From Corynebacterium sp. (GTDB taxonomy: Bacteria > Actinomycetota > Actinomycetes > Mycobacteriales > Mycobacteriaceae): a DNA stretch of 13,077 bases. The position numbers and the translations under genes were made by a program. The notes beneath the pieces were generated by a model, which was not told where the DNA came from, searched no databases, and worked only from the letters and a program-made list of their open reading frames with translations. This document shows positions 1-8,270 of this stretch, one piece after another (the first letter of the stretch is position 1; each line of letters begins with the position of its first letter). Location of the stretch: positions 1 to 13,077 of the forward strand of contig JAKDIS010000074.1 of assembly GCA_030450335.1 (NCBI GenBank). The letters run 5' to 3'.

Positions 1-994
1 ACGCCCCCGCGTCAGAGCCGGCGGCCGACTCCAGGGTCCTGCGGTGCGCCCGCAGCAACCGGTACATGCCCTCCGTGGAGGGCGTCTCCGCGGTGAACTG
101 CCGGAACTGCTCGACACCCTGGCCGGCCAGCATCAGCAGGCCGTCCGACACCGGGTGGCCGGCGCTGCGCGCGGCCAGCATCAGCGGCGTGGGGTACGGG
201 TCGTAGATCACGTCGACCACCGCGGCCGCCGAGGCCAGCTGCTCGGCGACCGCACCCGCCCCGGCGGCCGGGATGGTGGAGATCAGCACGTCCGCCGCGG
301 CACAGGTCGACGCGAGCCGCTCATCGTCCAGGCGCAGCCAGTCGAACTCCATGCCGTAGGACTCGACCAGGCTCTGCAGGTTCAACGCCCGCTCGGAGCG
401 TGCCAGCACGGTGACCGAGGTGAACCCCTCGGCCGCCAGCGCGGCGACGGCAGGACGCGACGTCCCGCCGTTGCCGACGACGACACCTCGTCCTGAGCCA
501 CGTCCTGAACCGGGGGCCTCGTCCTCGCCGAGGACGGCGCGGAGGCAGGCGGCCAGACCGTCGACGTCGGTGTTGTCGGCCATCCAGCGGCCCGTGGGGA
601 CGTCGTCGGCGTCGCGCAGGGGCACCAGGGTGTTCGCACTGCCGATCAGCGCCGCGCGGTCGGTGACCTCGTCGGCAAGGTCGTGGGCGGCGGACTTGCC
701 CGGCATCGTCACCGAGAAACCACGCACGCACTCCGGCGAGTGCTGCATCAGCCGACGCACCTCCGAGGGCTCACCGGCGTCCACGCGGACGTACACCAGG
801 GCGTCGTTGTCCATCATCGCCGCACTGCCCAGGTGGATCACCGGGGACAGGGAGTGCCCCACCGGACGCCCCAGCACGGCGCACAACTGTGCCGGCGTGC
901 CCTCTGTGCCTTCCGAGTCAGCCTGGAGCCGGGCGGCGAGTTCGAGGAACTCCTCGACGCTGTACACCTCGGGGGCGTCGTTGCTGCTGTCCAT
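1..994 (-). CDS. aroE: Shikimate dehydrogenase, C-terminus cut by window edge
   Basis: Reduces 3-dehydroshikimate to shikimate with NADPH in the cytosolic aromatic amino acid pathway. The window holds 331 codons and no stop, so the gene continues past the left edge. The substrate domain shows GRPVGHSLSP (residues 42-51), FSVTMPGK with catalytic Lys100, GSANTL (118-123) and NTDVDG with catalytic Asp143. The Rossmann part shows VVVGNGGTSRP (171-181), and VIYDPYPTPL and LMLAGQG follow near the end. The ATG at 994 is preceded by AAGAGG at good spacing. Compared with the usual 270-290 residues the protein is long: it has about 35 extra N-terminal residues and a Gly/Ser/Arg linker (162-169, GSGR twice) before the nucleotide-binding loop. 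It lies 48 bp behind mltG and probably shares its transcript. Related quinate/shikimate dehydrogenases exist, but family membership is secure. Confidence 0.93.
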   Translation of the reverse strand, partial: MDSSNDAPEVYSVEEFLELAARLQADSEGTEGTPAQLCAVLGRPVGHSLSPVIHLGSAAMMDNDALVYVRVDAGEPSEVRRLMQHSPECVRGFSVTMPGKSAAHDLADEVTDRAALIGSANTLVPLRDADDVPTGRWMADNTDVDGLAACLRAVLGEDEAPGSGRGSGRGVVVGNGGTSRPAVAALAAEGFTSVTVLARSERALNLQSLVESYGMEFDWLRLDDERLASTCAAADVLISTIPAAGAGAVAEQLASAAAVVDVIYDPYPTPLMLAARSAGHPVSDGLLMLAGQGVEQFRQFTAETPSTEGMYRLLRAHRRTLESAAGSDAGA

Positions 995-1024
995 GATCCT
1001 CTTACCTCGCGTCTGTCTGGGGTT

Positions 1025-1054
1025 ATCGGGCACTAACGGGCACTAACGGGCACT
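1025..1054 (-). repeat. Three 10-bp tandem repeats across the mltG stop codon
   Basis: Read on the minus strand, AGTGCCCGTT occurs twice (1054-1045, 1044-1035) and is followed by AGTGCCCGAT (1034-1025). The mltG stop TAG is formed by the last base of the first unit and the first two of the second. The third unit also reads Ser-Ala-Arg-stop (AGT GCC CGA TAA), so losing or gaining whole units would leave the protein C-terminus unchanged. This looks like a local slippage duplication. Confidence 0.85.
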
Positions 1055-2227
1055 GTCGAGGACACCGTTGCGGCGCGACTCCTCGATGGCGGCCTCGTGG
1101 TCGGAGAACTCGCGGTTGAACACGGTGCGTCCGTCGGTGTCCACGGTCACGAAGTAGAGCCAGTCGCCGTCGGCGGGGTGCTCCACGGACTGCAGCGCGG
1201 TGATGCCCGGTGAGGCGATCGGGGTGTCCGGCAGCCCCTTCTTGGCGTAGGTGTTCCACGGGGTGTTGCGGGCACGGTCCTCGTCGGTGGTGGCGACCTC
1301 CTGGGCGGAGACGTCGTAGTTGACCGTGGAGTCGAACTCCAGCTGCTGGTCCTCGTCCAGACGGTTGAGGATCACCCGGGCGACCTTGTCGAAGTCGCCC
1401 TCCGGGGCCTCGCGCTCCACGAGGGAGGCGGCGGTGATCATGTCATAGGGGCTCAGGCCCACGCTGTCGGACGCCTCGAGCAGACCGGTGCCCTCGTAGA
1501 CCTCCGCGGAGTCCTCCAGCAGGGTGTTCATGATCTCCTGCGGGCCGGCGGTGGGGTCGAAGAGGTGCACACCCGGGGAGATCAGGCCCTCGACCCGTCG
1601 TGCGTCGTCGCCGCGGGCCTCCACGGCGTCCACGGCCCACTCGGGCACGCCGAGCTCGTCGGCCGGGGTGGTCGCGACGGTCTCACGCAGGTCGTCGACG
1701 CTGACGCAGTCCTCCAGCCCGTCGGTCAGGCCTTCACGGCAGGAGTTGCCGGCGATGGCGGAGTAGATGCCCTCGCGGGCCTCGCCGCCGACCACGGTGA
1801 CGTCCTCGAGGGTCAGGCCGTTGGGGATGTCGATGACACCCAGGCGACGCTCGTCGTCGGTCAGTGCGGTCATCGCCGCCTCGGCGGACATCTCCTCCTG
1901 CAGTGCGTAGTAGCCGGCCTCCAGGCCGCGGGTGTCCCCGTTCTGCTCCGCGTGGTCGGCGGCACTGAGCATCGCCGAGCGTGAGCCGACCACGTTGTCC
2001 TCCAGCAGCTGCGGCAGCAGGCCGGAGACGGTGTCGCCCTCGTCGACGCGGACGAGGACCACGTTGCCGTTGCCCTCCCCCTCGTAGTCGCGGGTGCCGA
2101 CGACCTCACGCTGGTAGTAGACGTAGGCGACGACGAAGACGAGAAGAAGGATCAGTGCAAGGCTGATAGCAATCGACCACTGTCGGCGCCGACGGTACCT
2201 GGGTTCGGTACTGATCTTTCGAGGCAA
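1043..2227 (-). CDS. mltG: Endolytic murein transglycosylase MltG (YceG-like)
   Basis: Cleaves nascent peptidoglycan strands and is thought to end glycan polymerisation at the cytoplasmic membrane. It has 394 residues. A basic N-terminus is followed by one membrane helix (about 17-38), so the catalytic part faces outside. The region around 50-145 corresponds to the LysM-like part of the family. Hallmarks are EGLISPGVHLFDP (213-225), ASLVEREAP with the catalytic Glu at 271, KVARVILNRL (281-290) and GLPDTPIASPG (331-341). The start is TTG with GGGAG six bases upstream; an in-frame TGA two codons before it rules out a longer form. Homologues are often mislabelled aminodeoxychorismate lyase. The stop lies in a tandem repeat, and aroE follows after 48 bp. 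Confidence 0.93.
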   Translation of the reverse strand: MPRKISTEPRYRRRRQWSIAISLALILLLVFVVAYVYYQREVVGTRDYEGEGNGNVVLVRVDEGDTVSGLLPQLLEDNVVGSRSAMLSAADHAEQNGDTRGLEAGYYALQEEMSAEAAMTALTDDERRLGVIDIPNGLTLEDVTVVGGEAREGIYSAIAGNSCREGLTDGLEDCVSVDDLRETVATTPADELGVPEWAVDAVEARGDDARRVEGLISPGVHLFDPTAGPQEIMNTLLEDSAEVYEGTGLLEASDSVGLSPYDMITAASLVEREAPEGDFDKVARVILNRLDEDQQLEFDSTVNYDVSAQEVATTDEDRARNTPWNTYAKKGLPDTPIASPGITALQSVEHPADGDWLYFVTVDTDGRTVFNREFSDHEAAIEESRRNGVLDSAR

Positions 2228-2287
2228 GGTTCACTCCCACGTCTCTACTGTGTACTTGGTGTAACAACGTCTTGGAACGTCATAAAA

Positions 2288-2314
2288 AGTCTATGGAACA
2301 GCATCGCATGTTCC
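2288..2314 (-). promoter_or_regulatory. Candidate mltG-aroE promoter with overlapping palindrome
   Basis: On the minus strand TAGACT (2293-2288) fits the corynebacterial -10 pattern TANANT and would start a transcript about 55 nt before the mltG TTG. Directly upstream lies an inverted repeat, GGAACA (2295-2300) and TGTTCC (2309-2314) with an 8-bp spacer, filling the -10/-35 interval where a repressor could bind. The -35 is poor. TCGCATGTTCC (2304-2314) recurs as TCGCATGTCC (2329-2338). Function is inferred from position only. Confidence 0.4.
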
Positions 2315-2360
2315 GCTGCGCGTTATTCTCGCATGTCCTGCCCGGAAATCCTTGATCGGA

Positions 2361-2377
2361 CACCCGGTTACGGGGTG
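2361..2377 (-). terminator. Weak hairpin just after ruvX
   Basis: CACCCG (2361-2366) and CGGGGTG (2371-2377) pair with one bulged G around a GTTA loop, one base past the ruvX stop codon. No U-tract follows on the minus-strand RNA, so this is at best a weak or factor-dependent terminator. It would separate alaS-ruvX from mltG-aroE. Confidence 0.3.
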
Positions 2378-2378
2378 G

Positions 2379-2849
2379 TTAACGGTCCAGCCGGGTGGTA
2401 CGCGTGTCCAGCCACCCCTGCAGGATGTGCACCGCGGCGGCCTGGTCGATGCGCGAGCGGCCCTTGCGTTCGCTGACCCCGGAGGCACGCATTGCGCTGG
2501 TGGCGGCCACGGTGGACATGCGTTCGTCAACCAGGCGCACCGGTGTGCCGTCCAACGCCTCACGCAGGGCGGCGGCGTAGTTCTCCGCGCGGATCGTGCT
2601 CTCGGTGCGCTTGGAGCGCAGTGTCACCGGAAGCCCCACGACGACCTCGACCACGAAATTCTCCTCGATGAGCTCGAGGACGCGGGCGAACTCGCTGCCG
2701 GGGCGCCGACCGCTGCCCTTCTCCGCGGCGACGGTCTCCAGCGGGGTGGCGAGGATGCCGTCGGGGTCGGACAGGGCCACGCCGATGCGTACCGTGCCGA
2801 CGTCCAGGCCCAGACGGCGTCCCCGCCCGGGGTCCCCGTCCTCCATCAC
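2379..2849 (-). CDS. ruvX: RuvX/YqgF family Holliday-junction-resolvase-like nuclease
   Basis: A 156-residue RNase H-fold protein of the YqgF family. Members are described as putative Holliday junction resolvases and as 16S rRNA 5'-end processing nucleases; the sequence cannot tell which applies. The signature [15 protein letters not shown] (14-28) carries the first acidic residue, Asp16. VVVGLPVTL (70-78), LVDERMST (106-113, acidic Asp108/Glu109) and [10 protein letters not shown] (134-143, Asp135) follow, and the length is normal. Two starts are possible: GTG at 2849, giving a 4-bp GTGA overlap with the alaS stop, or ATG at 2846, giving a 1-base overlap. There is no strong ribosome site, so translation is probably coupled to alaS. 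The same alaS-ruvX-mltG order is found in many actinobacteria. Confidence 0.92.
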   Translation of the reverse strand: MMEDGDPGRGRRLGLDVGTVRIGVALSDPDGILATPLETVAAEKGSGRRPGSEFARVLELIEENFVVEVVVGLPVTLRSKRTESTIRAENYAAALREALDGTPVRLVDERMSTVAATSAMRASGVSERKGRSRIDQAAAVHILQGWLDTRTTRLDR

Positions 2850-5542
2850 TTGCCGCCGGCGAGGACCGACTCGACGTGCGGACGCACCGCGGCGACCGCG
2901 GCGTCGATGCCGGAGGCGTCGTTGCCGGAGCCCTGCGCCATCGACGGCTTGCCGCCGCCGCGTCCGCCGACCAGCGGGCCGACGGCCTTGACGACCTCAC
3001 CGGCGGACAGGCCACGGTCGACGGCGGCGTCGGTGACTGCGGCGATGAACGGCACCTTGCCGGACTCGGTGTCCGCCGAGGCGAAGAGCACGACCGCCGG
3101 CTCGGACCCGAAGCGGGCCTTGGCGTCGTTGGCGATGGTGCGCAGGTCGCCGCCGGCGATACCGTCGGCCACACGGGCGGCGAGCACACGCACACCGTCA
3201 ACGGTGACGGCCTGCAGCACGTAGTCGCCGACCTTGGCGGTCAGCTCGGCGGTGCGGAACTGGTTGATCCGCTTCTCCGCCGCCTGCAGGCGCTCGTTGA
3301 TCTGGGCGAAGCGCTCCGGCAGGTCCTCGGAGGTGACCTTCAGCCGCGAGGCCAGGCTGCCGGCGACGGCGTTCTGGCCGGCGAGGAAACGCATCGAGTC
3401 CATGCCGGTGTAGGCCTCGATACGGCGCGTGCCCGAGCCCACGGAGGACTCGCCGAGGATGGTGACCGGGCCGACCTGGGAGGAGTGGTCGACGTGGATG
3501 CCGCCGCACAGCTCCATGGAGAACGGTCCGCCGATCTCCACGACGCGTACCTGCGAACCGTAGTTCTCACCGAACAGGGCCATCGCACCCATCGCCTTGG
3601 CCTCCTCGAGGCTGGTCTCGATGGTGTTGACCTTGTAGTCGGTGTCCACGGCCTCGTTGGAGATCTCCTGGATGCGGCGCAGCTGGTCGTCGGTGAGCTG
3701 GGTGCCGTACTTGAAGTCGAAGCGCAGGTAGCCCGGCTTGTTCATCGAACCGGCCTGCACCGCGGTGGGCCCGAGCACGTCGCGCAGGGCGGCGTGGATC
3801 AGGTGGGTGCCGGAGTGCGCCTGGCGTGCGGCGTGGCGCCACGCGTGGTCGACGTGTGCGGAGACGGTGTCGCCCACGGCGAGCTCACCGCCGGTGACGG
3901 CGACGCGGTGCAGCGAGACCTTGCGTCCGGTCTTCTGCACGTCGCGGACCTCGCCCAGCCCGCCGGGGCCGGTGAGGGTGCCGCGGTCGGCCATCTGGCC
4001 GCCGGCCTCGGCGTAGAACGGGGTGCGGTCCAGGATGACCTCGACCTCGGTGCCCTCCGGGGCGCGGTCGACCAGGGTGCCGGCGGAGACCAGGCCCAGG
4101 ATGTGGGCCTCGGCGTCGGTGGAGTCGTAGCCCAGGAAGACCGTGGGGTGGTTGTCGACGAAGGAGCGGTACACCGACACGTCGGCGTGGACCTGCTTCT
4201 TCGCCCGGCTGTCGGCCTTGGCGCGGGCCTTCTGCTCGGCCATGTGGGCGTCGAAGCCGTTCTCCCCGTCCTTGTCGACGGTCAGTCCCTCCTCCGAGGC
4301 CATCTCGATGGTCAGGTCGATGGGGAAACCGTGGGTGTCGTGCAGGGTGAAGGCGGAGGCGCCGTCGAGCTCGGTCCGGCCCTGGGCCTTGACCTTGGCC
4401 GCGGCCTCCTCGAACAGGCGGGTGCCGGACTCCAGGGTCTTCAGGAAGGCGGTCTCCTCGCCCACGGCGACGGCGCGGATGCGCTCCCAGTTCTCCGTGA
4501 TCTCCGGGTAGGACGGGGTCATCGTGGTGCGCACGGTGTCCATGAAGCGCTCCATGGTCACCCCGGTGGCGCCCAGCAGCCGGGCCGAACGGATGATGCG
4601 GCGCAGCAGACGGCGCAGGATGTAGCCGCGGCCCTCGTTGCCGGGGGTCACGCCGTCCAGGATGAGCATCAGGGCCGTGCGGGTGTGGTCGGCGATGACG
4701 CGGAAACGCACGTCCTCCACCGAGTTCTCCACCAGACCGTAGACGGCGCCGGTGAGCTCCTCGGCGACCTTGATCACCGGGGCGAGCAGGTCGGTCTCGT
4801 AGACGTTCTCCACGCCCTGCAGGATGCAGGCGACGCGCTCGATGCCCATGCCGGTGTCGATGTTCTTCTGCGGCAGCTCACCGACGGGTTCGAAGCCCTC
4901 CTTCGGGCTCTTCTCACCGCGCACGTCCTGCATGAAGACCAGGTTCCAGATCTCGATGAACCGGTTTTCGTCGGCCTCCGGGCCGCCGTCGACGCCGTAC
5001 TCCGGGCCACGGTCGTAGAAGATCTCCGAGCACGGGCCGCCCGGGCCGGGCACCCCCATGTCCCAGTAGTTGTCCTCGCCACCGCGGCGCTGGATGCGCT
5101 CGGCGGGCACACCGATCTCCTCGTGCCAGATCGCCGCGGCCTCGTCGTCGGTCCGGTACACGGTGGGCCACAGCCGGTCGGGGTCCAGGCCGAAGCCGCC
5201 CTCGGCGACGGGGTTGGTCAGCAGGCCCCAGGCGAAGTGGATGACCTCGCGCTTGAAGTAGTCGCCGAAGGAGAAGTTGCCGGCCATCTGGAAGAAGGTG
5301 TTGTGGCGGGTGGTGATGCCGACCTCCTCGATGTCCAGGGTGCGCACGCACTTCTGGATCGAGGTGGCGCGCGAGGACGGCGGCGTCTGCTCACCGAGGA
5401 AGTAGGGCTTGAACGGCACCATGCCGGCGTTGACGAACAGCAGGTTCGGGTCGTCCAGGATCAACGAGGCACTGGGGACCTCGGTGTGGCCTTGCTTCAC
5501 GAAGTGGGAGAGAAAGCGCTCGCGGATCTCATGGGTCTGCAC
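2846..5542 (-). CDS. alaS: Alanyl-tRNA synthetase
   Basis: Charges tRNA-Ala and hydrolyses mischarged Ser/Gly-tRNA-Ala. The 898 residues match the family length and all domains are present. The class II catalytic core shows MVPFKPYF (41-48), [11 protein letters not shown] (58-68), [16 protein letters not shown] (80-95), GPGGPCSEI (166-174) and GMGIER (231-236). The editing domain has its zinc-binding residues in HSGTH (576-580) and CGGIH (679-683). The C-Ala domain ends with [15 protein letters not shown] near residues 868-882. The start is GTG at 5542, which gives the conserved N-terminus [16 protein letters not shown] lies ten bases upstream, a rather long spacing. It lies 72 bp after rarA and has its own candidate promoter. 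The stop overlaps ruvX. Confidence 0.97.
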   Translation of the reverse strand: MQTHEIRERFLSHFVKQGHTEVPSASLILDDPNLLFVNAGMVPFKPYFLGEQTPPSSRATSIQKCVRTLDIEEVGITTRHNTFFQMAGNFSFGDYFKREVIHFAWGLLTNPVAEGGFGLDPDRLWPTVYRTDDEAAAIWHEEIGVPAERIQRRGGEDNYWDMGVPGPGGPCSEIFYDRGPEYGVDGGPEADENRFIEIWNLVFMQDVRGEKSPKEGFEPVGELPQKNIDTGMGIERVACILQGVENVYETDLLAPVIKVAEELTGAVYGLVENSVEDVRFRVIADHTRTALMLILDGVTPGNEGRGYILRRLLRRIIRSARLLGATGVTMERFMDTVRTTMTPSYPEITENWERIRAVAVGEETAFLKTLESGTRLFEEAAAKVKAQGRTELDGASAFTLHDTHGFPIDLTIEMASEEGLTVDKDGENGFDAHMAEQKARAKADSRAKKQVHADVSVYRSFVDNHPTVFLGYDSTDAEAHILGLVSAGTLVDRAPEGTEVEVILDRTPFYAEAGGQMADRGTLTGPGGLGEVRDVQKTGRKVSLHRVAVTGGELAVGDTVSAHVDHAWRHAARQAHSGTHLIHAALRDVLGPTAVQAGSMNKPGYLRFDFKYGTQLTDDQLRRIQEISNEAVDTDYKVNTIETSLEEAKAMGAMALFGENYGSQVRVVEIGGPFSMELCGGIHVDHSSQVGPVTILGESSVGSGTRRIEAYTGMDSMRFLAGQNAVAGSLASRLKVTSEDLPERFAQINERLQAAEKRINQFRTAELTAKVGDYVLQAVTVDGVRVLAARVADGIAGGDLRTIANDAKARFGSEPAVVLFASADTESGKVPFIAAVTDAAVDRGLSAGEVVKAVGPLVGGRGGGKPSMAQGSGNDASGIDAAVAAVRPHVESVLAGGK

Positions 5543-5611
5543 AGTTTCGGAACCTTCTTGATAGCTGAATCGTCGACGCGGTGTTTTACACGTGTTGCCT
5601 TAACCGGAAAC

Positions 5612-5640
5612 AGTCTACCCGCTGCCCCGGACGATGCCAC
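5612..5640 (-). promoter_or_regulatory. Candidate alaS promoter overlapping the rarA stop
   Basis: On the minus strand GTGGCA (5640-5635) is followed by a 17-bp spacer and TAGACT (5617-5612). This combines a fair -35 with a -10 of the corynebacterial TANANT type. The first three bases of the -10 are the rarA stop codon. Transcription would begin near 5605 and leave a leader of about 60 nt before the alaS GTG. Confidence 0.45.
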
Positions 5641-7042
5641 GCAGGGTCTCCAGGCGGGGCTTGAGCGTGTGCTCACGGCCGTGCTCGGTCGGCCGGTAGT
5701 AGCGGGCTTCCGCCAGGTCCTCCGGCAGGTAGTCCTGGCGCAGGACGCCGCGCGGGTCGTCGTGCGGGTACCGGTAGCCGACGGCGTTGCCGAGCGACTC
5801 CGCCCCCGAGTAGTGCCCGTCGCGCAGATGCGGCGGCACCACCGAGCCGCGTCCTTCCCGGATGTCGGCGAGGGCGGCGTCGATGCCCTGCACCACCGAG
5901 TTCGACTTCGCCGCGGTGGCGATGTGCACCGTCGCCTGCGCCAGCGGGATGCGTCCCTCGGGCATGCCGATGAAGCTCACCGCCTGGTGCGCGGCGATCG
6001 CCGCCTGCAGGGCCGTGGGGTCGGCCATGCCGACGTCCTCGGAGGCGTGCACCACCAGTCGGCGGGCGATGAAGCGGGGGTCCTCCCCCGCGTCGATCAT
6101 GCGGGCCAGGTAGTGCAGCGCGGCGTCCGGGTCCGAGCCGCGCAACGACTTCACGAAGGCACTGGTGATGTCGTAGTGCTGGTCGCCGTCGCGGTCGTAG
6201 CGCGCCACCGCGCGGTCGGTGGACGCCCGGACGTCCTCGGCGGTCAGGAGGCTGGGCGCGTCTGTGTCGGTCGTTCCGTTCCCACCAAGGTCCCCGAGTC
6301 CCTCGACGGCGGCCTCGAGGTAGGTCAGACCACGGCGGGCATCCCCGGCCGCGAGGGCGGCGAGCAGGTCACGGGCGTCGTCGGCCAGGGTGACCGCGCC
6401 ACCGTAGCCGCGGCGGTCGGTCGTGGCCCGGGTGAGCAGCATGGCGACGTCGGCGTCCTGCAACGGCTTGAGCTGCACCAGCAGCGAACGTGACAGCAGC
6501 GGTGAGACCACCGAGAAGCTCGGGTTCTCAGTCGTCGCCGCGACGAGCAGCACCGTGCGGTTCTCCACCGCGCCCAGCAGTGCGTCCTGCTGGGTCTTGG
6601 AGAACCGGTGGACCTCGTCGATGAACAGCACCGTCGACTCACCGTGGGTGAGCAGGCGACGGGCGTTGTCGATGACCGAACGGACCTCCTTGACCCCGGC
6701 GTTGAGCGCCGAGAGCGCCTCGAAACGCCGGCCGGACGCCCCGGCGACCAGGGAGGCCACCGTGGTCTTGCCCGTGCCGGGTGGGCCGTAGAGGATGACC
6801 GAGGAGTCCCCGCGGCCGTCGATCAGACGGCGCAGCGGGGAGTTGTCGCCGAGCACGTGGGACTGGCCGACGACCTCGTCGAGGGAGCGCGGACGCATGC
6901 GCACCGCCAAGGGCGCGTGCGCCCCGGGGTGGAAGTAGGAGTCCGCCGACCGCGACGGGATGCCGGCCCCGGAGGCCCCAGGGTTATCCGCGGCCTCGGG
7001 GCTCCCGCCAGGGACCTCGAAAAGTCCGTCGCCGTCAGTCAT
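5615..7042 (-). CDS. rarA: Replication-associated recombination protein RarA (MgsA/WRNIP1 family AAA+ ATPase)
   Basis: A clamp-loader-like AAA+ ATPase that acts at stalled replication forks. It has 475 residues. The Walker A loop GPPGTGKT is at 86-93, Walker [12 protein letters not shown] at 137-147, sensor 1 AATTENPSF at 168-176, and the arginine finger lies in LLSRS (182-186). The C-terminal half is the MgsA-type tetramerisation region, with [31 protein letters not shown] and ATAAKSNS. The N-terminal 40 residues are loose and Gly/Pro-rich. The ATG at 7042 overlaps the TGA of the upstream kinase gene (ATGA), so the two are probably translationally coupled; no clear Shine-Dalgarno sequence precedes it. 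The family often carries a vague AAA-family ATPase label, but the C-terminal domain makes RarA firm. Confidence 0.93.
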   Translation of the reverse strand: MTDGDGLFEVPGGSPEAADNPGASGAGIPSRSADSYFHPGAHAPLAVRMRPRSLDEVVGQSHVLGDNSPLRRLIDGRGDSSVILYGPPGTGKTTVASLVAGASGRRFEALSALNAGVKEVRSVIDNARRLLTHGESTVLFIDEVHRFSKTQQDALLGAVENRTVLLVAATTENPSFSVVSPLLSRSLLVQLKPLQDADVAMLLTRATTDRRGYGGAVTLADDARDLLAALAAGDARRGLTYLEAAVEGLGDLGGNGTTDTDAPSLLTAEDVRASTDRAVARYDRDGDQHYDITSAFVKSLRGSDPDAALHYLARMIDAGEDPRFIARRLVVHASEDVGMADPTALQAAIAAHQAVSFIGMPEGRIPLAQATVHIATAAKSNSVVQGIDAALADIREGRGSVVPPHLRDGHYSGAESLGNAVGYRYPHDDPRGVLRQDYLPEDLAEARYYRPTEHGREHTLKPRLETLRGIVRGSG

Positions 7043-8229
7043 CGAATCTGCGGCTGCGCCCCGAGCTTGGCCAGGGTGGTGAGCAGCTCGGCGGCGAAGT
7101 CGCGCACGGCCGGGAAGCTCTCGTCGACGTCGTGACGCTCGGCGAAGCGGCGCACCGCCTCCACCGTGGTCGCCAGGTCGGCGAGGTGCTCACGGGGCAT
7201 CAGGTCGAGACGACGGGCGCCCTCGGCCGCCGATGCGGAGGTCTCGATGACCGCCAGGGTGCCGTGGTAGAGCAACGACAGGCTCATCAGCGCCCAGCCG
7301 ACCAACGACGCCATCAGCGCCTTCTCCAGGCGCCCCTCCTCACGCACGGCAGGCCACACCACGGAGACCTCCGAGGACCAGGACTCGATGAACTCGCGGA
7401 GTTCCTCGGGGTCCAGCAGCGGGGTGGTGATGTCGTGGGGGAACCCGGCGATCACGCAGGCGACGTCGGAGACGATGTCGCGGAAACCCGCCCACTCGTA
7501 GTCCAGGAAGACCACCGAGTCGGCCAGCATGATGTTGTCCGGGGTCAGGTCGAAGGGGGTGAACGCCTGCACCCGGCTGCGGGACTGACGCGCCCCTGCC
7601 TCGTGGGCGAGCGCCTCCACGGTGGGGTCCACCGTCACCCCGCTGCGACGCAGCAGGTCCAGGCCCTGCTCCACCAGAGCGGCGACGTCCACGTCACGGT
7701 CGGTGACACCGGAGGCCGGGAGGTTGTGGCGGGAGTGCTGACGACGGTTGAGCGTGTCGAAGGCCTCCTGCCCGTCGGCGGTCGCGACGTGCATGCGTCC
7801 CAACGCCCGGCCCAGCTTGCGCAGGGCCGCGGCGCGCTCCGGTTCGTCGGCCATGGTGAGGATGTCGGAATAGTTGCGTCCGTCACCGAGGTCGGAGAGC
7901 ACCATGATGCGGGTGTCGATGTCGTGGGCCAGCAGCTGCGGGCCCGGACGGTGCTCCTCGGCCAGCGTGTTGGTGTACTGGTAGGCCACCACCTCGCGGA
8001 CCATCGCCGAGATCGCCTCGGAGTCGTCGCCACGCGAGGTGACCGGCGGAAGCTGCTTGATCACGACGGTGCGCTCCTGGAGGAACGGGTTCGGCGACAC
8101 CCGCACCCGCACGACCAGGGAATCCCCGCTCCCACCGAGGTTCTCCGGGTGGGTCAGTTCCGGGGTGCCGCCGAAACGGTTCCCCAGCAGGTGTGCCGCA
8201 CTCTCCAGCGCGTCGTCGATACTCAGCAC
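7039..8229 (-). CDS. Aminoglycoside-phosphotransferase-fold kinase, substrate unknown
   Basis: A kinase-like protein of the APH/choline kinase superfamily. Numbered from the GTG at 8229 (396 residues), the ATP-binding Lys is in VVIKQL (Lys58), its Glu partner is probably in VREVVAYQY (Glu79), and the hinge is VLSDLGDG (110-117). The catalytic loop PFDLTPDN keeps Asp227 and Asn232 but has Pro225 where the family has His. FLDYEWAG supplies the metal-binding Asp243. I chose the GTG because AGAGAGG lies eight bases before it. The ATG at 8259 would add ten residues but has no ribosome site. The gene sits between aspS and rarA, 41 bp (11 bp from the ATG) after aspS and overlapping rarA by 4 bp. It is unlikely to be a resistance gene, because it sits in a housekeeping operon. 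Its substrate cannot be read from the sequence. Confidence 0.85.
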   Translation of the reverse strand: MLSIDDALESAAHLLGNRFGGTPELTHPENLGGSGDSLVVRVRVSPNPFLQERTVVIKQLPPVTSRGDDSEAISAMVREVVAYQYTNTLAEEHRPGPQLLAHDIDTRIMVLSDLGDGRNYSDILTMADEPERAAALRKLGRALGRMHVATADGQEAFDTLNRRQHSRHNLPASGVTDRDVDVAALVEQGLDLLRRSGVTVDPTVEALAHEAGARQSRSRVQAFTPFDLTPDNIMLADSVVFLDYEWAGFRDIVSDVACVIAGFPHDITTPLLDPEELREFIESWSSEVSVVWPAVREEGRLEKALMASLVGWALMSLSLLYHGTLAVIETSASAAEGARRLDLMPREHLADLATTVEAVRRFAERHDVDESFPAVRDFAAELLTTLAKLGAQPQIR

Positions 8230-8270
8230 GTCGATGTCCTCTCTCGGACGTCCCTCCATGTGCGAAGGAC

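Noticed and set aside
5581..5595. GTGTTTTACAC and ACACGTGT palindromes upstream of alaS
   Set aside because: They are short and AT-rich with no repeat elsewhere in the window. They could be chance; no T-box or riboswitch features accompany them.
2876..6493. A 1205-codon open frame on the plus strand
   Set aside because: It lies antisense to alaS, the intergenic gap and most of rarA. Its translation is low-complexity (Gly, Val, Asp, Leu, His) and results from GC-biased codons on the other strand. No ribosome site or domain is visible.
7039..8259. Antibiotic resistance gene (aminoglycoside phosphotransferase)
   Set aside because: The fold matches, but the gene is embedded in a core operon, shows no sign of transfer and has a changed catalytic loop, so a resistance label would be unsupported.
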